A stretch of DNA of 64,000 nucleotides from Sporosarcina sp. ANT_H38 (GCF_008369195.1 NZ_VOBC01000001.1:1984001-2048000); one strand, 5' to 3'; shown: positions 1 to 9,495, counted from the stretch's first letter. Notes: generated from the letters alone by a model not told the origin. A program made the numbers and translations.

Positions 1-69
1 GAAAGAACAGTTTGTGTAATTTAAAAAACTATCAAATTTTCCGAGTGCACCCCTTTTTATAAGGGCTTA

Positions 70-104
70 GAAACAGCATGGTCCTTTTAGGATTATGCTG
101 TTTC
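70..104 (+). terminator. Rho-independent terminator of a gene left of the window
   Basis: A 10-bp inverted repeat, GAAACAGCAT at 70-79 and ATGCTGTTTC at 95-104, is followed on the plus strand by TTTG. It probably ends a plus-strand gene lying before base 1. Bases 1-60 hold no gene start that I can support. Confidence 0.6.
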
Positions 105-114
105 TTTGTATATA

Positions 115-151
115 CAAAAAAGACCTGAGGATATATCACTCTCCACAGGCC
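115..151 (-). terminator. Terminator of the kduD-like transcription unit
   Basis: Read on the minus strand, a stem of GGCCTGtGG with CCtCAGGTC is followed by seven T residues. It lies about 30 bp after the stop codon of the KduD-like gene and ends that operon. Confidence 0.65.
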
Positions 152-179
152 CTCGTATTTTCCAACAACATTTATTCGT

Positions 180-938
180 CTATCTTCCCAACCAACCACC
201 ATCTACAGCTAACAGATGGCCATTGACATAATTAGAAGCATCGGATGCTAAGTAAACGACTGCTCCATTAAAATCATCAGGACTTCCCCAACGACCAGAA
301 GGGATTCGCTCCAATATTTGCCTGTTTCGTGTTTCATCTTGGATGAGTGCTTCGTTCATATCCGTAGCAATATAACCTGGTACGATTGCATTTACATTTA
401 CATGATGTTGTGCCCATTCATTAGAAAGGGCCTTCGTTAGTTGAGCAACGCCGCCTTTTGCCGCAGCGTACGCCGGAACAGTTAAGCCACCTTGGAATGA
501 AAGCAAGGATGCAAGATTAATAATTTTCCCGCTCTTATTTGGCACCATATATTTTCCTGCTTGTTGGCATAAAAGCCAAACCGACTTCAAGTTCACATTG
601 ATCACATCGTCCCAATCCATCTCTGAAAAATCAACCGCCGGCGAACGACGCTGAATGCCAGCGTTGTTTACAAGGATGTCGATTTTCCCGAAATGCATTA
701 CAACTGACGGGATTGCATCTTTCACTTGGTTTACATCTTCTAAATTACAAGGAATGATAACGCACTTTCTTCCCATGCCTTCAATGGCTTGTTTTACATC
801 TACCTGATCAAGATTTCTTTGAAGAAGTGCAATGTCCGCACCTGCTTCAGCTAAGGCCAGGGCCATGGAACGGCCGATTCCTCTTGTTGCGCCAGTAATA
901 GCAGCTACTTTTCCCTCCAAGGAAAATGATTTCAACAT
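180..938 (-). CDS. kduD: SDR-family oxidoreductase, KduD-like
   Basis: A 252-residue short-chain dehydrogenase. The N-terminal cofactor motif TGATRGIG, the structural NNAG motif (in NNAGIQRR) and the catalytic Ser and YxxxK (YAAAK) are all visible. The segments NLKSV, LASLLSFQGG and AVDGGWL are typical of KduD, which reduces 3-deoxy-glycero-2,5-hexodiulosonate to 2-keto-3-deoxygluconate (KDG). KduI, the usual partner, is not present here. Gluconate 5-dehydrogenase (IdnO) shares NNAGIQRR and is the main alternative. It follows a zinc dehydrogenase by 12 bp and lies downstream of the KDG-forming cluster, which fits sugar-acid reduction in the cytosol. Family assignment is secure; the exact substrate is inferred. 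Confidence 0.75.
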   Translation of the reverse strand: MLKSFSLEGKVAAITGATRGIGRSMALALAEAGADIALLQRNLDQVDVKQAIEGMGRKCVIIPCNLEDVNQVKDAIPSVVMHFGKIDILVNNAGIQRRSPAVDFSEMDWDDVINVNLKSVWLLCQQAGKYMVPNKSGKIINLASLLSFQGGLTVPAYAAAKGGVAQLTKALSNEWAQHHVNVNAIVPGYIATDMNEALIQDETRNRQILERIPSGRWGSPDDFNGAVVYLASDASNYVNGHLLAVDGGWLGR

Positions 939-950
939 GATTCTCGCCCC

Positions 951-1976
951 TTACATCGATGGTTTAATCAATATTTTTAGTGATTCATCCGGATTTCCCA
1001 TTAATGAAAATCCTTGTTCCAATTCTTCAATTGGTAGCTCATGGGAAATAATTGGTGCAACGTCAATTTTCCCTTGCGCCATCAGGCTGATTGCAGTGCT
1101 AAAGTCATCACGGCTATAACAGCGTGTTGTTGTTAATGAAATTTCATTGTAATGCATTTTGGCGAAATCAATTGTGGGTGGCTGTTTAAAAACACTGACA
1201 ACGACAATCTGGCCCCGCGTTTTAACGATTTCCACCATTTGATTGGCAGTGATTTGTGAGCCTGCAACTTCAAAGACAACATCTACTCCATGACCATTTG
1301 TTCTCGATAAAATCTCTTCCGTAACATTCACTTTCCTAGCATCTAATGAGATAAATCCAAGCTCCTCTGCTTTTGCTAGGCGATAAGGGCTGATGTCCGA
1401 GATGAAAATATTATTTGCTCCATTGAGTTTGGCCACCATTCCGATCAATAATCCGATTGGACCTGCACCTAGAATCGCTACATTTTCTCCTACCAGTAAA
1501 TCGGATTTTCTAACCGAATGAACAGCTACAGCTACAGGTTCAGTGAATGCTGCAATTGATGCTGGAAGTTCGTCAGGTATTTTATGTAAGCGATTGATCG
1601 GAACGGCTACGTATTCGGCGAATCCGCCATCCATATCAATCCCGATGAGACGTAATGTTTTACAAACATTCGCATGACCTGATTGACACGCCGGACATTG
1701 TCCACAGCTAATGGTCGGTTCAACTACAACTCGGTCTCCGATAGTAAAGGACGAACCATCCGCAATCTCTTCAATTACTCCGCTAAATTCATGTCCCATA
1801 GTTAAAGGTGCTTTTGCTCTTGGATGCTTGCCGAAATAGATCATCATATCTGTTCCACAGATCCCAGCAAATGATACTTTAACTAATGCTTCCCCATCCT
1901 TAACGGAAGGTTTTTCTATCTGAGATAAACCTAACTTTTTTTCTGATAAATATTGCCCTGCTTTCATAAGTGACAA
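951..1976 (-). CDS. Zinc-dependent medium-chain sugar-acid/polyol dehydrogenase
   Basis: A 341-residue medium-chain dehydrogenase. Catalytic zinc ligands are in CGTD (near residue 40) and GHEFSG; the structural zinc site is CGQCPACQSGHANVC. The Rossmann motif GAGPIG lies near residue 170. The start is taken as TTG at 1976, because GGGGG precedes it by 8 bp; an in-frame ATG at 1967 is the alternative. It resembles threonine, idonate and butanediol dehydrogenases, and the substrate cannot be read from sequence. The KduD-like gene follows 12 bp later, so the pair may interconvert a hydroxy and a keto sugar acid, as IdnD/IdnO do. About 420 bp separate it from gntP, so it may have its own promoter. 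Confidence 0.75.
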   Translation of the reverse strand: MSLMKAGQYLSEKKLGLSQIEKPSVKDGEALVKVSFAGICGTDMMIYFGKHPRAKAPLTMGHEFSGVIEEIADGSSFTIGDRVVVEPTISCGQCPACQSGHANVCKTLRLIGIDMDGGFAEYVAVPINRLHKIPDELPASIAAFTEPVAVAVHSVRKSDLLVGENVAILGAGPIGLLIGMVAKLNGANNIFISDISPYRLAKAEELGFISLDARKVNVTEEILSRTNGHGVDVVFEVAGSQITANQMVEIVKTRGQIVVVSVFKQPPTIDFAKMHYNEISLTTTRCYSRDDFSTAISLMAQGKIDVAPIISHELPIEELEQGFSLMGNPDESLKILIKPSM

Positions 1977-2228
1977 TCGAGTTTCCCCCTTTTAATATCA
2001 CACGATGAATCAGTTCTTTGTATACTTATGAACGGCATCATGTCATTCATCAGTAGCTTGCTTGATAAACCTAAAACAGTAGTACCCCTCCGCTAATCAT
2101 TTAAGATTGGTTCTTTCATAGAACTTCTTTTAAACAAATCAATTTCACAATTACTTATTTCTTGTGTAAAGACGAACAATATAATTCATCTTCCAATTCA
2201 TTGTCCATCAATCTTTCGGACTACTCTC

Positions 2229-2353
2229 GTTGATTGTAGCGGAAGATGGCGACTCCTGCGGGAACAGCACGAGCTGAAGACCCCGCAGGAGTGAAACGAC
2301 GAGGAGGCTGAAGCCGTGCCCGCGGAAAGCGTCCATCTGAAGCGGAAATCAAC
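2229..2353. repeat. 125-bp dispersed-repeat-like element with terminal inverted repeats
   Basis: The element starts with GTTGATT and ends with AATCAAC, and the homology of its ends extends inwards (GAAGATGG near the left end, CCATCTGAAG near the right). Inside, CTCCTGCGGG pairs imperfectly with CCCCGCAGGAG. It is richer in GC than the flanks and interrupts the gap between gntP and the zinc dehydrogenase gene. I recall similar sequences scattered through Bacillaceae and Planococcaceae genomes but cannot check this here. Open frames across it look fortuitous. The rest of the 1977-2396 gap holds only the ribosome binding site of the dehydrogenase gene and AT-rich sequence. Confidence 0.6.
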
Positions 2354-2396
2354 ATTGTTCGTTTTTCCTGTTTTATAACCCTATTATGAAATTGAT

Positions 2397-3749
2397 TTAA
2401 ACAAATAAGCTTAGAAGTAAAACGAAACCGAGACCACTCACTGAAATAATAGTTTCTAGCACAGTCCAAGTTGCGAATGTTTCTTTCATCGTTAAGCCAA
2501 AGGACTCTTTAACAATCCAGAAACCAGTATCGTTAACGTGTGAAGCAATGATACTACCTGCACCTGTTGCTAATACCATTAATTCTAAATTGACATCAGT
2601 ACCTGCCATCATTGGAATGACTAGTCCAGCCGTTGTTAATGCCGCAACTGTTGCTGATCCTTGTGCAACTCGAATTACAGCTGCAATAAGCCAAGCTAAT
2701 ACTAAAGGTGATATTGAACTATCTTCGAAAAGGACAGCAACATAATCGCCTACTCCTCCGTTGATTAAAACTTGCTTAAGCGCACCACCGGCACCAAGAA
2801 TCAGTAACATCATACCGATAGCTCTTACCGCATTTTCTGCAGATTCCATAAGTTGTTTCATTGGGATTTTCCGTGCAATCCCCATTGTATACATCGCTAG
2901 TAATACAGACAGCAACATAACTGTTGTTGGGGATCCCATCATTGTAACTACATCAAAAAATACGTTCTCTGATCCATTTCCATCCTGGACTAATTTAACT
3001 ATTGTTGAAAAAGCCATTAAAATAACCGGGAAAAGCGCTGTAAATGCACTGACACCAAATCCTGGTGTATCCTCTAATTTAAATTGTTTGGTTTCTCCTA
3101 TTGAAGCAATACTACCGCTTGTACTATCTTTATCAAAAGCTTTTGGTACAAACTTTTTCGCGAATTTCGTAAATATTGGACCTGCAATAATCACGATTGG
3201 AATTGCAATTATAAAACCATAAAGCAATACCAATCCGACGTTTGCTCCGAATTCATTGGCTATAACAGTAGGACCTGGATGTGGTGGTAAAAATGCATGC
3301 GTAGCTGATAACGCTGCTGACATCGGAAGACCTAAGTATAAAAATGGTACTTTTATTTGTTTTGAAATTTGATAGACGATAGGTATTAGTAATACAAGAC
3401 CCACTTCAAAGAACAATGCAATCCCAAGAATAAATGAGGCAACAACAACAGCCCATTGGATATATTTCAATCCGAATTTTGAAATTAGAGTCATTGCAAT
3501 ACGTTGGGCACCGCCTGAATCGGCGATTAGTTTCCCAAGGATTGCCCCTAGCCCGAAGACTAATGCGATACTACCTAAAGTTCCCCCCATACCACTTTCT
3601 ATTGATTTAACAATCTCATTTATTGGCATGCCTAAAGCTAAAGCTATTAAGAATGAAACAACCACTAATGAAATAAATGTATTTACATTAAATTTCATGA
3701 TTAATATGAGTAAAACGATAATCCCCAAAGCAACAATTACTAATGGCAT
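2397..3749 (-). CDS. gntP: GntP-family gluconate/hexuronate:H+ symporter
   Basis: A 450-residue polytopic membrane protein with about 12 hydrophobic segments. It carries GntP-family hallmarks such as FLPPHPGPT near residue 150, a conserved SHVNDTGFW segment, and a closing hydrophobic helix. Family members import gluconate, idonate or, in E. coli GntP, fructuronate. Its position after mannonate oxidoreductase, mannonate dehydratase and a LacI regulator suggests that it imports the acid catabolised by this cluster. GGGGGAG precedes the ATG. The LacI-type operator upstream points to substrate-induced expression. Which acid it carries is inferred. Confidence 0.88.
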   Translation of the reverse strand: MPLVIVALGIIVLLILIMKFNVNTFISLVVVSFLIALALGMPINEIVKSIESGMGGTLGSIALVFGLGAILGKLIADSGGAQRIAMTLISKFGLKYIQWAVVVASFILGIALFFEVGLVLLIPIVYQISKQIKVPFLYLGLPMSAALSATHAFLPPHPGPTVIANEFGANVGLVLLYGFIIAIPIVIIAGPIFTKFAKKFVPKAFDKDSTSGSIASIGETKQFKLEDTPGFGVSAFTALFPVILMAFSTIVKLVQDGNGSENVFFDVVTMMGSPTTVMLLSVLLAMYTMGIARKIPMKQLMESAENAVRAIGMMLLILGAGGALKQVLINGGVGDYVAVLFEDSSISPLVLAWLIAAVIRVAQGSATVAALTTAGLVIPMMAGTDVNLELMVLATGAGSIIASHVNDTGFWIVKESFGLTMKETFATWTVLETIISVSGLGFVLLLSLFV

Positions 3750-3806
3750 AACTTTCTCCCCCTGTTAGCTACAGTGTTGTTATAGTTTCAAACAATGTTC
3801 GTTACT

Positions 3807-3878
3807 ATTCTATAGTTCTTTTTTTATATGCTGCAATTTGTGCTTTCAATTCATAAATTAATGAACTAAACCGATTTA
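3807..3878 (-). promoter_or_regulatory. LacI-type operator and candidate promoter of gntP
   Basis: TAAACCGATTTA at 3867-3878 matches, on the opposite strand, the duplicated TAAATCGGTTTA at the kdgK promoter; the shared block reads TTGATAAATCGGTTTA. A candidate sigma-A promoter, TTGCAG (3831-3836) and TAGAAT (3807-3812) with 18 bp between, lies downstream on the minus strand. The operator copy is clear and the promoter is tentative. Confidence 0.6.
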
Positions 3879-3914
3879 TCAAATTAACAAAGGTAACCCT
3901 ACTTGCAAATTGGA

Positions 3915-4931
3915 TCAACAAGATCCTCTTGCAATTAACGTAGGTTGTAACCGATATACCTCTGGTTCCCCTTGTTCTTTTTCATTAATTTGCTTCATGA
4001 GTAATTTAACTGCCAGATTTGCCATTTCAATCATCGGTTGTGAAATGGTTGTGATGGATGGTGTGTAAAAACTAGCAAACGGCACGTCATCTATACCAAT
4101 AACTGCGACATCTTCTGGGATTTTCAAATTATGTGTTTTTATATATTTCAATACTTCCATGAGTACGAAATCATTACCCGCAAGTATAGCCTCCGGTGGT
4201 GCTTCAAGCTCGAATAATTCTTTTAGAGCTGAAGGTATGGCATCCGAGTCAGCCGTCTTCACATAATCTGAGTTAACATCCAATTGATGATTCTCTAACG
4301 CACTTTTATATCCTTGAATTCGTTCAACCCGAGGACTAATATTCCTTATAATTGACGTAGTAATAATTGCGATTTTGTTGTAACCGCTTTCAACGAATTG
4401 AGTGACCGCAAGTTCCGCCGCTTTGATGTTATCAAGAAGCACAGTTTCAATCCCAAGATCAGCGATTGTCCTGTCCATAAAAACAAGTGGAAAGCCGGAT
4501 TTTTTCATCCTTTTGTATAAGTCGATATTTCCACCTGTAGGAAATATGATTATCCCATCCACTTGCTTTGCCATTAGCATCTCGATATATTCTTTTTCCT
4601 TTTCAGGTTCATCATCTGCATTACAAACAATTATATGAAAACCTTGTTCGTAAAACTTGTTTTCAATCGCCCGGATAATATGAGTAGAGAACGAATGAAG
4701 AATATTAGCGACAATGACACCAACTGTAAATGTAGATTTTTGCGTTAAACTACGAGCTACTACGTTTGGGCGATAATCCAATTCTTCGACTGCCAATTCA
4801 ATTCGTTCTCGTGTAAGCAAACTCATATACTCATACCGTTTATTTAAAAATTGAGAAACTGTACTCTTAGATACCCCTGCTAACTTTGCTACATCTGCAA
4901 TAGTAATGTTCTTCAATTGATCCAACTCCAT
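3915..4931 (-). CDS. LacI-family transcriptional regulator of the hexuronate cluster
   Basis: A 338-residue LacI/GalR protein. The N-terminal helix-turn-helix reads TIADVAKLAGVSKSTVSQFL, followed by the hinge helix (YRPNVVARSL) and a periplasmic-binding-protein-like effector domain with the typical VIGIDDVPFA near the C terminus. It lies between uxuB and gntP and is probably the KdgR-type repressor that binds TAAACCGATTTA, so it would also control its own operon. The ATG at 4931 lacks a good ribosome binding site. A TTG at 4916 sits 9 bp after GGAG and may be the real start, giving MKNITIADVA. The effector, perhaps KDG or a hexuronate, is not known. Confidence 0.85.
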   Translation of the reverse strand: MELDQLKNITIADVAKLAGVSKSTVSQFLNKRYEYMSLLTRERIELAVEELDYRPNVVARSLTQKSTFTVGVIVANILHSFSTHIIRAIENKFYEQGFHIIVCNADDEPEKEKEYIEMLMAKQVDGIIIFPTGGNIDLYKRMKKSGFPLVFMDRTIADLGIETVLLDNIKAAELAVTQFVESGYNKIAIITTSIIRNISPRVERIQGYKSALENHQLDVNSDYVKTADSDAIPSALKELFELEAPPEAILAGNDFVLMEVLKYIKTHNLKIPEDVAVIGIDDVPFASFYTPSITTISQPMIEMANLAVKLLMKQINEKEQGEPEVYRLQPTLIARGSC

Positions 4932-4948
4932 TTTTTAACTTTACACCA

Positions 4949-5785
4949 TTATACACCGGAGTAGGCCATGAAGCCTCCATCTACTTGAATTGTTGTTCCT
5001 GTAACAAAACCAGAACACGATTCATCGACAAGAAACAGCATTGCACCAAGTAAATCTTCAGGTGTACCGAATCGCTTCATCGGAGTAGCTGCAATAATTT
5101 TAGTTGAACGTGCAGTATGGCTACCATCTTCATTGAGTAGCAAGCCTCGGTTTTGAGTTGTTAGGAAAAAACCAGGTGCAATTGCGTTTACTCTTAATCC
5201 TGTTTCTGCGAAGTGGACTGCTAACCACATCGTAAAATTATTAATAGACGCTTTCGCTGCACTATATGCTGGTACTTTCGTCAATGGTGTATAAGAACTC
5301 ATGGATGAAAGATTTACTATTGAAGGTGTTTCTGATTTTAATAATTCTTTCCCGAATACTTGTGTTGCTAAAAAAGTACCGGTGAAGTTTGTAGAAAATA
5401 CTTCAGAAAAACCGTTTTCATCCAGATCGAAGAAAGTTTTACCTTCTTCCTGTCCATCATAGATTTCTGGATCGGTTATCGCATCTGCATGATTGCCGCC
5501 CGCTCCGTTAATGAGCAAATCTACACGGCCAAATTGGATGATGATTTCCATCCTTGCATGTTCCAGTGAAGCTCTATCCAGCACATCCGCCGCAAATGCA
5601 ATGGCTGTACCTCCAGCCTCTTTAATGCTGTCAACGATTTTCTGACCTTTTTCCGCATTACGATTCAGAATTGCGACTTTAACGCCTTGGCGCGCTAATT
5701 CACGCGCCATTTCTGAACATAAAACACCACTTCCACCTGTTATGACGGCTACCCGTCCATTTAGGTTGTTATGAATTGGAATCAT
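4949..5785 (-). CDS. uxuB: SDR-family D-mannonate oxidoreductase (fructuronate reductase)
   Basis: A 278-residue short-chain dehydrogenase with TGGSGVLC at the cofactor site, NGAGGNHAD, catalytic Ser (LSSMSSY) and YSAAK. Length and the NGAGGNH motif match the SDR-type mannonate oxidoreductases of Gram-positive bacteria (B. subtilis YjmF), which are unrelated to E. coli UxuB. The reaction is fructuronate + NADH to mannonate. Its ATG overlaps the uxuA stop codon by 4 bp (ATGA), so the two consecutive pathway steps are translationally coupled. The LacI regulator gene follows 17 bp later. Confidence 0.85.
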   Translation of the reverse strand: MIPIHNNLNGRVAVITGGSGVLCSEMARELARQGVKVAILNRNAEKGQKIVDSIKEAGGTAIAFAADVLDRASLEHARMEIIIQFGRVDLLINGAGGNHADAITDPEIYDGQEEGKTFFDLDENGFSEVFSTNFTGTFLATQVFGKELLKSETPSIVNLSSMSSYTPLTKVPAYSAAKASINNFTMWLAVHFAETGLRVNAIAPGFFLTTQNRGLLLNEDGSHTARSTKIIAATPMKRFGTPEDLLGAMLFLVDESCSGFVTGTTIQVDGGFMAYSGV

Positions 5786-6858
5786 GATGCACCATTCGAT
5801 TTTTCAGTTTCATAGGCATCCCATAATCCTAGCAAATACATGATACCTAAAGCACGATCATACAATCCGTAACCTGGACGGCAAACTTCTCCCCAGATAT
5901 GGCGACCATGATCAGGTCTGACGTATCCATCGTAGTTTTGCTTATTCAGCTCTTCAACAATACCTTTAATGTCAATCGAGCCATCTTGCGTATAATGGGA
6001 TGTTTCTACGAAATCTCCGTTATCATAAATCTTCACATTACGGATATGTGAGAATGGAGCACGTGAAGCATATTTTTTCGCAACTTGTACCATATCATTA
6101 TTCGGATTTGCTCCCATTGAGCCCGTGCACATCGTAAATCCATTTGACTCGGAATCCGAAATAGCAATTAGTTTTTCGTAACTTTCTGGGCCTGTTATGA
6201 TGCGTGGCAGACCAAAGATTGACCAGGGTGGATCATCCGGGTGAATCGCCATTTTTATGCCGCAAGCCTCAGCTACAGGTAAAATCTCTTTCAAGAAAAT
6301 CTCGAGATTTGCCCATAGTTGCTCTTCGTCAACTTGTTTGTATGCCTCAAATAGATCCGTAATTTTATCCAACTTCTCCGGTTCCCAACCAGGTAATGTC
6401 AAATCTGACGCTTCACTTACTGTACGGATTAACTCTTTTGGATCAAGACCGTCTACTTTTGCCTTTTCATAAAATAACGCAGTGGATCCGTCTTCCAATG
6501 GATGGAACATTTCCGTACGTGTCCAGTCAAATATCGGCATGAAATTGTAACAGATGACTTTGACACCGAACTCTGAAAGATTGCGGATTGTCTCTTTATA
6601 ATTTTCAATGTATTTAGCGCGGTCTTCATTACCAATTTTGATAGCTTCATGAACATTTACACTTTCAACGACATCCGCATGAAATCCGTACGACTTGATA
6701 TAATCGATTTCTTCTTTTATTTCTTCTTTTCCCCAAACTTCTCCAGCTGGCTTTTGATGCAACGCCCATACGATTCCTTTCGTACCAGGAATCTGTCTTA
6801 TATGATCGAGTGTAACAGTGTCATTATCTCTTCCATACCAACGAAATGTAATATTCAT
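5782..6858 (-). CDS. uxuA: Mannonate dehydratase
   Basis: A 358-residue UxuA, close to the family's usual length. It starts MNITFRWYG with AAGGAG 8 bp upstream; an upstream in-frame ATG at 6882 is rejected because it lacks this site. Conserved segments include IPGTKGIVWALH, YNFMPIFDWTRT, IHPDDPP and RPDHGRHIWGE, which hold metal and substrate ligands. The enzyme dehydrates D-mannonate to 2-keto-3-deoxygluconate. It follows kdgA by 13 bp and overlaps uxuB, in a five-gene run that carries fructuronate to pyruvate and glyceraldehyde 3-phosphate. Confidence 0.93.
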   Translation of the reverse strand: MNITFRWYGRDNDTVTLDHIRQIPGTKGIVWALHQKPAGEVWGKEEIKEEIDYIKSYGFHADVVESVNVHEAIKIGNEDRAKYIENYKETIRNLSEFGVKVICYNFMPIFDWTRTEMFHPLEDGSTALFYEKAKVDGLDPKELIRTVSEASDLTLPGWEPEKLDKITDLFEAYKQVDEEQLWANLEIFLKEILPVAEACGIKMAIHPDDPPWSIFGLPRIITGPESYEKLIAISDSESNGFTMCTGSMGANPNNDMVQVAKKYASRAPFSHIRNVKIYDNGDFVETSHYTQDGSIDIKGIVEELNKQNYDGYVRPDHGRHIWGEVCRPGYGLYDRALGIMYLLGLWDAYETEKSNGAS

Positions 6859-6871
6859 TATGCCACTCCTT

Positions 6872-7492
6872 TTATTGTGCAATTTTGTTTATATATTGTT
6901 TACTAAGTTCCACTACTGCTTCGTAACCGCCAGATTTATACGCTTTATTCAAATCACTGCCGATTCCTACAGCAACTGCACCCGCAGCAAGCCAATCGTT
7001 GATATTATCCAGATTGATGCCGCCTGTCGGCATAATCTTCACTTGAGGTAACGGTCCGTTAACCGACTTAATAAATGAAGGCTTAAAGTCGTTGGCCGGG
7101 AACAATTTCAAGACGTCGCAACCTGATTCAAGTGCTTCCACCATTTCACGAATCGTCATACATCCCGGGAAATACGGAATGCCATAACGGTTGCAAATAC
7201 GTGCAACGTCTTTATTGAAATGAGGACTTACGACGAACTTCGCACCAGCTAAAATGGCATGACGTGCAGTTTCAGGATCTAATACTGTACCTGCGCCTAT
7301 TAGAAGGTCCTCATGTTGCAACTCTTCAAACACTTTTTGAACTTGTGGAGTTGTATACGTCAATTCGATTGCCCGAATACCGCCTTCAGCAGCTGCTTTT
7401 GACAACTGGATAGCTTCCTCTGCATTACTTCCGCGAATGACTGCCACAACTTTAGATGCCGCTATTTGTGCATGAGTCTCAAACTTCGTCAT
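6872..7492 (-). CDS. kdgA: KDPG aldolase / 4-hydroxy-2-oxoglutarate aldolase
   Basis: A 206-residue class I aldolase of the Eda family. Glu43 in AIELTYTTP is the expected acid-base residue, and the lysine in CDVLKLFPA forms the Schiff base. GAGTVLDP, SPHFN and PTGGI are also typical. It splits 2-keto-3-deoxy-6-phosphogluconate into pyruvate and glyceraldehyde 3-phosphate. Its place between the RspB-like dehydrogenase (16 bp upstream) and uxuA (13 bp downstream) makes it the last step of the cluster, working on the product of KDG kinase. Confidence 0.93.
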   Translation of the reverse strand: MTKFETHAQIAASKVVAVIRGSNAEEAIQLSKAAAEGGIRAIELTYTTPQVQKVFEELQHEDLLIGAGTVLDPETARHAILAGAKFVVSPHFNKDVARICNRYGIPYFPGCMTIREMVEALESGCDVLKLFPANDFKPSFIKSVNGPLPQVKIMPTGGINLDNINDWLAAGAVAVGIGSDLNKAYKSGGYEAVVELSKQYINKIAQ

Positions 7493-7508
7493 GATTCTCT
7501 AGCCTCCC

Positions 7509-8528
7509 TTAGTCAAATACAATAACTGCTTTTCGGACTTTATCTGGATTATTTTCAACAAATGTAAATGCTTCTTGCACATCTTCAAGCGCAAATGTAT
7601 GTGTAATTAATCCATCGTGACGGATTTTTCCTGCGTTTAATAATTCCACAACTCTTGGCATTTGGTTCGTTTGCAATCTGGATCCAACAATGGTTATTTC
7701 TTTTTTTGTTATTAATAACTGTGGAATTTGAGCCGGTCTCTCATCGAAACCAAGCACAACGACCGTTCCAGCAGGAGACACAACTTCAATCCCCAGTTCG
7801 AATGTCATCGGTAGGCAGACTGCATCGATGACGACGTTCGCCCCTTCGCCTTGCGTCCACTCTTTCACGCGCTCTTGCACATTTTCCAACCCTACTTGAA
7901 CTGTCACATCCGCTCCGTTTTCCCGTGCAAATGCCAGACGTTCTTCGCTTAAGTCAGTCATCATAACCGATGCACCTTGTAGTTTGGCGAATTTCAATAT
8001 ACAAATACCAATTGGCCCTGCCCCTTGGATAAGAACTGTATCACCTTGTCCTACTTGACCTCTCCATGTTGCTTGAGCTCCGATTGTGTAAGGCTCCGCC
8101 ATAACAGCTTCGTTCCATTCAAGCGTCGAATCGATAACGTGAAGCTGCTTTTCAGGAAGAACGAAGTATTCTCTCATCCCGCCGTCTTCATGAACACCGA
8201 ACACCGATAGCTGTTCACAGACATTCGGACGTCCTTTTCGACATGCGTAACATTCGCCGCAGTAACTAATCGGTTCCACGACGACATGGTCTCCGACTTT
8301 AAGCGTTGTGACACCCACTCCCGTCTCCACCACTTCGCCTGTTACTTCATGGCCGACTACTCGCGGCAATGTCGCAAGAGGATTCGTTCCGTGGTAGATA
8401 TGCATATCAGATCCACATATCCCAACTCGCTTCGTTTTCACCAACACATCTGTTGCAGAAACAAGCTGCGGTTGTTCAACTTCATTGATGACAAGGTCAA
8501 ACGCTTTCCTTACTTGTACAGCTTTCAT
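7509..8528 (-). CDS. RspB-like zinc dehydrogenase, probable L-gulonate 5-dehydrogenase
   Basis: A 339-residue medium-chain dehydrogenase. Zinc ligands lie in [17 protein letters not shown] and [15 protein letters not shown]; the nucleotide site is [20 protein letters not shown] and [10 protein letters not shown] resemble E. coli RspB. RspB-type enzymes have been linked to oxidation of L-gulonate to fructuronate, which would feed directly into uxuB-uxuA here. The start is the ATG at 8528, preceded by AAGGTGG; the reading frame remains open further upstream into kdgK but has no ribosome binding site there. The kdgK stop overlaps its ribosome binding site, so translation is probably coupled. The function is inferred from family and context. 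Confidence 0.72.
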   Translation of the reverse strand: MKAVQVRKAFDLVINEVEQPQLVSATDVLVKTKRVGICGSDMHIYHGTNPLATLPRVVGHEVTGEVVETGVGVTTLKVGDHVVVEPISYCGECYACRKGRPNVCEQLSVFGVHEDGGMREYFVLPEKQLHVIDSTLEWNEAVMAEPYTIGAQATWRGQVGQGDTVLIQGAGPIGICILKFAKLQGASVMMTDLSEERLAFARENGADVTVQVGLENVQERVKEWTQGEGANVVIDAVCLPMTFELGIEVVSPAGTVVVLGFDERPAQIPQLLITKKEITIVGSRLQTNQMPRVVELLNAGKIRHDGLITHTFALEDVQEAFTFVENNPDKVRKAVIVFD

Positions 8529-8538
8529 CTTGTCCACC

Positions 8539-9495
8539 TTACCTTTCAATACCTTTTTCTTGTCGGATAAAAGGCAATACTTCTTCCAATAAAGGAAGCC
8601 CTTCATTGTCTCCGTACACAGTTGTAACAAGAGCCCCTACACCATTTGCCAATTCCAAACTCTCTTGCGGTGCAAATGAATTTAAATAAGCATAGATATA
8701 ACCTGCATCGAACCCATCTCCTGCACCAACTGTGTCTACAGGATTAACTTTAAATGCTTCTTTTTCATACCAAGTACCATCTGTAAGAACCCTTGAGCCG
8801 TTTGCTCCATCTTTTATTACAAATTGGTTTATTTGAAAACGTTTCGCACAGTCGGTCAACGCTTCATCTGAAGAATCTTCAAGAATTAGCTCGATTTCAT
8901 CGAGTCCTGTTAGCAAAATATCAACATACGGGAAAATCTCCATAAACGTTGCTCTTGCTTCTTCAATCGTCCACATTTTTAATCGTAAATTCGGATCAAA
9001 TGACACCGGTATGCCAATTTCTTTCGCAATTTCAAGCACTTGTTTCACGATTTCAGCGTTTTTTGGATTTATCGATAAAAACACGCCTGAGAGATGAATC
9101 ACATTAACGCCTTCAAACATGTCTTTCGAAATGTCTTCTGGTTCCATCGTAAGCATAGGTGACTGATGACGATAATAGAACGTCTTGCCCGAACCACCTT
9201 CTTGAATTTCTTTAAAGTTTAACGAGGTAGGATAGCCTTGCATAAGCTTGACATCCGATACATCGATTCCTTCGCTACGCGCAAAATTATAAATGACCCG
9301 TCCAAATTCATCATTGCCTAAACGACTCACCCATTTTGACTTCAGACCAAGGCGAGCACATCCTATTGCAAAATTCAACTCAGCTCCACCTACCTTACGA
9401 GAGAAACTTGTTACAAATCGTAAAGGGCCAGTCTCTGCTGGATTCATTGTAATAAGACCGTCACCAAGTGTTAGAACACTAAAATTTGAAGACAT
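8539..9495 (-). CDS. kdgK: 2-keto-3-deoxygluconate kinase
   Basis: A 318-residue PfkB-family sugar kinase. The first signature is [15 protein letters not shown]; the second, [18 protein letters not shown], holds the catalytic Asp and anion hole. The start is the ATG at 9495 behind a strong AAAGGAGGAAT; an in-frame ATG further upstream overlaps the operator and is rejected. It phosphorylates KDG to KDPG for the aldolase encoded two genes later. As first gene of the operon it lies directly behind a promoter and double LacI operator, so the pathway should be induced as a unit. Confidence 0.92.
   Translation of the reverse strand: MSSNFSVLTLGDGLITMNPAETGPLRFVTSFSRKVGGAELNFAIGCARLGLKSKWVSRLGNDEFGRVIYNFARSEGIDVSDVKLMQGYPTSLNFKEIQEGGSGKTFYYRHQSPMLTMEPEDISKDMFEGVNVIHLSGVFLSINPKNAEIVKQVLEIAKEIGIPVSFDPNLRLKMWTIEEARATFMEIFPYVDILLTGLDEIELILEDSSDEALTDCAKRFQINQFVIKDGANGSRVLTDGTWYEKEAFKVNPVDTVGAGDGFDAGYIYAYLNSFAPQESLELANGVGALVTTVYGDNEGLPLLEEVLPFIRQEKGIER

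Noticed and set aside
2221..2469. An 82-codon minus-strand frame overlapping the end of gntP
   Set aside because: It lies across the 125-bp repeat element and a known gene in another frame, with no ribosome binding site.
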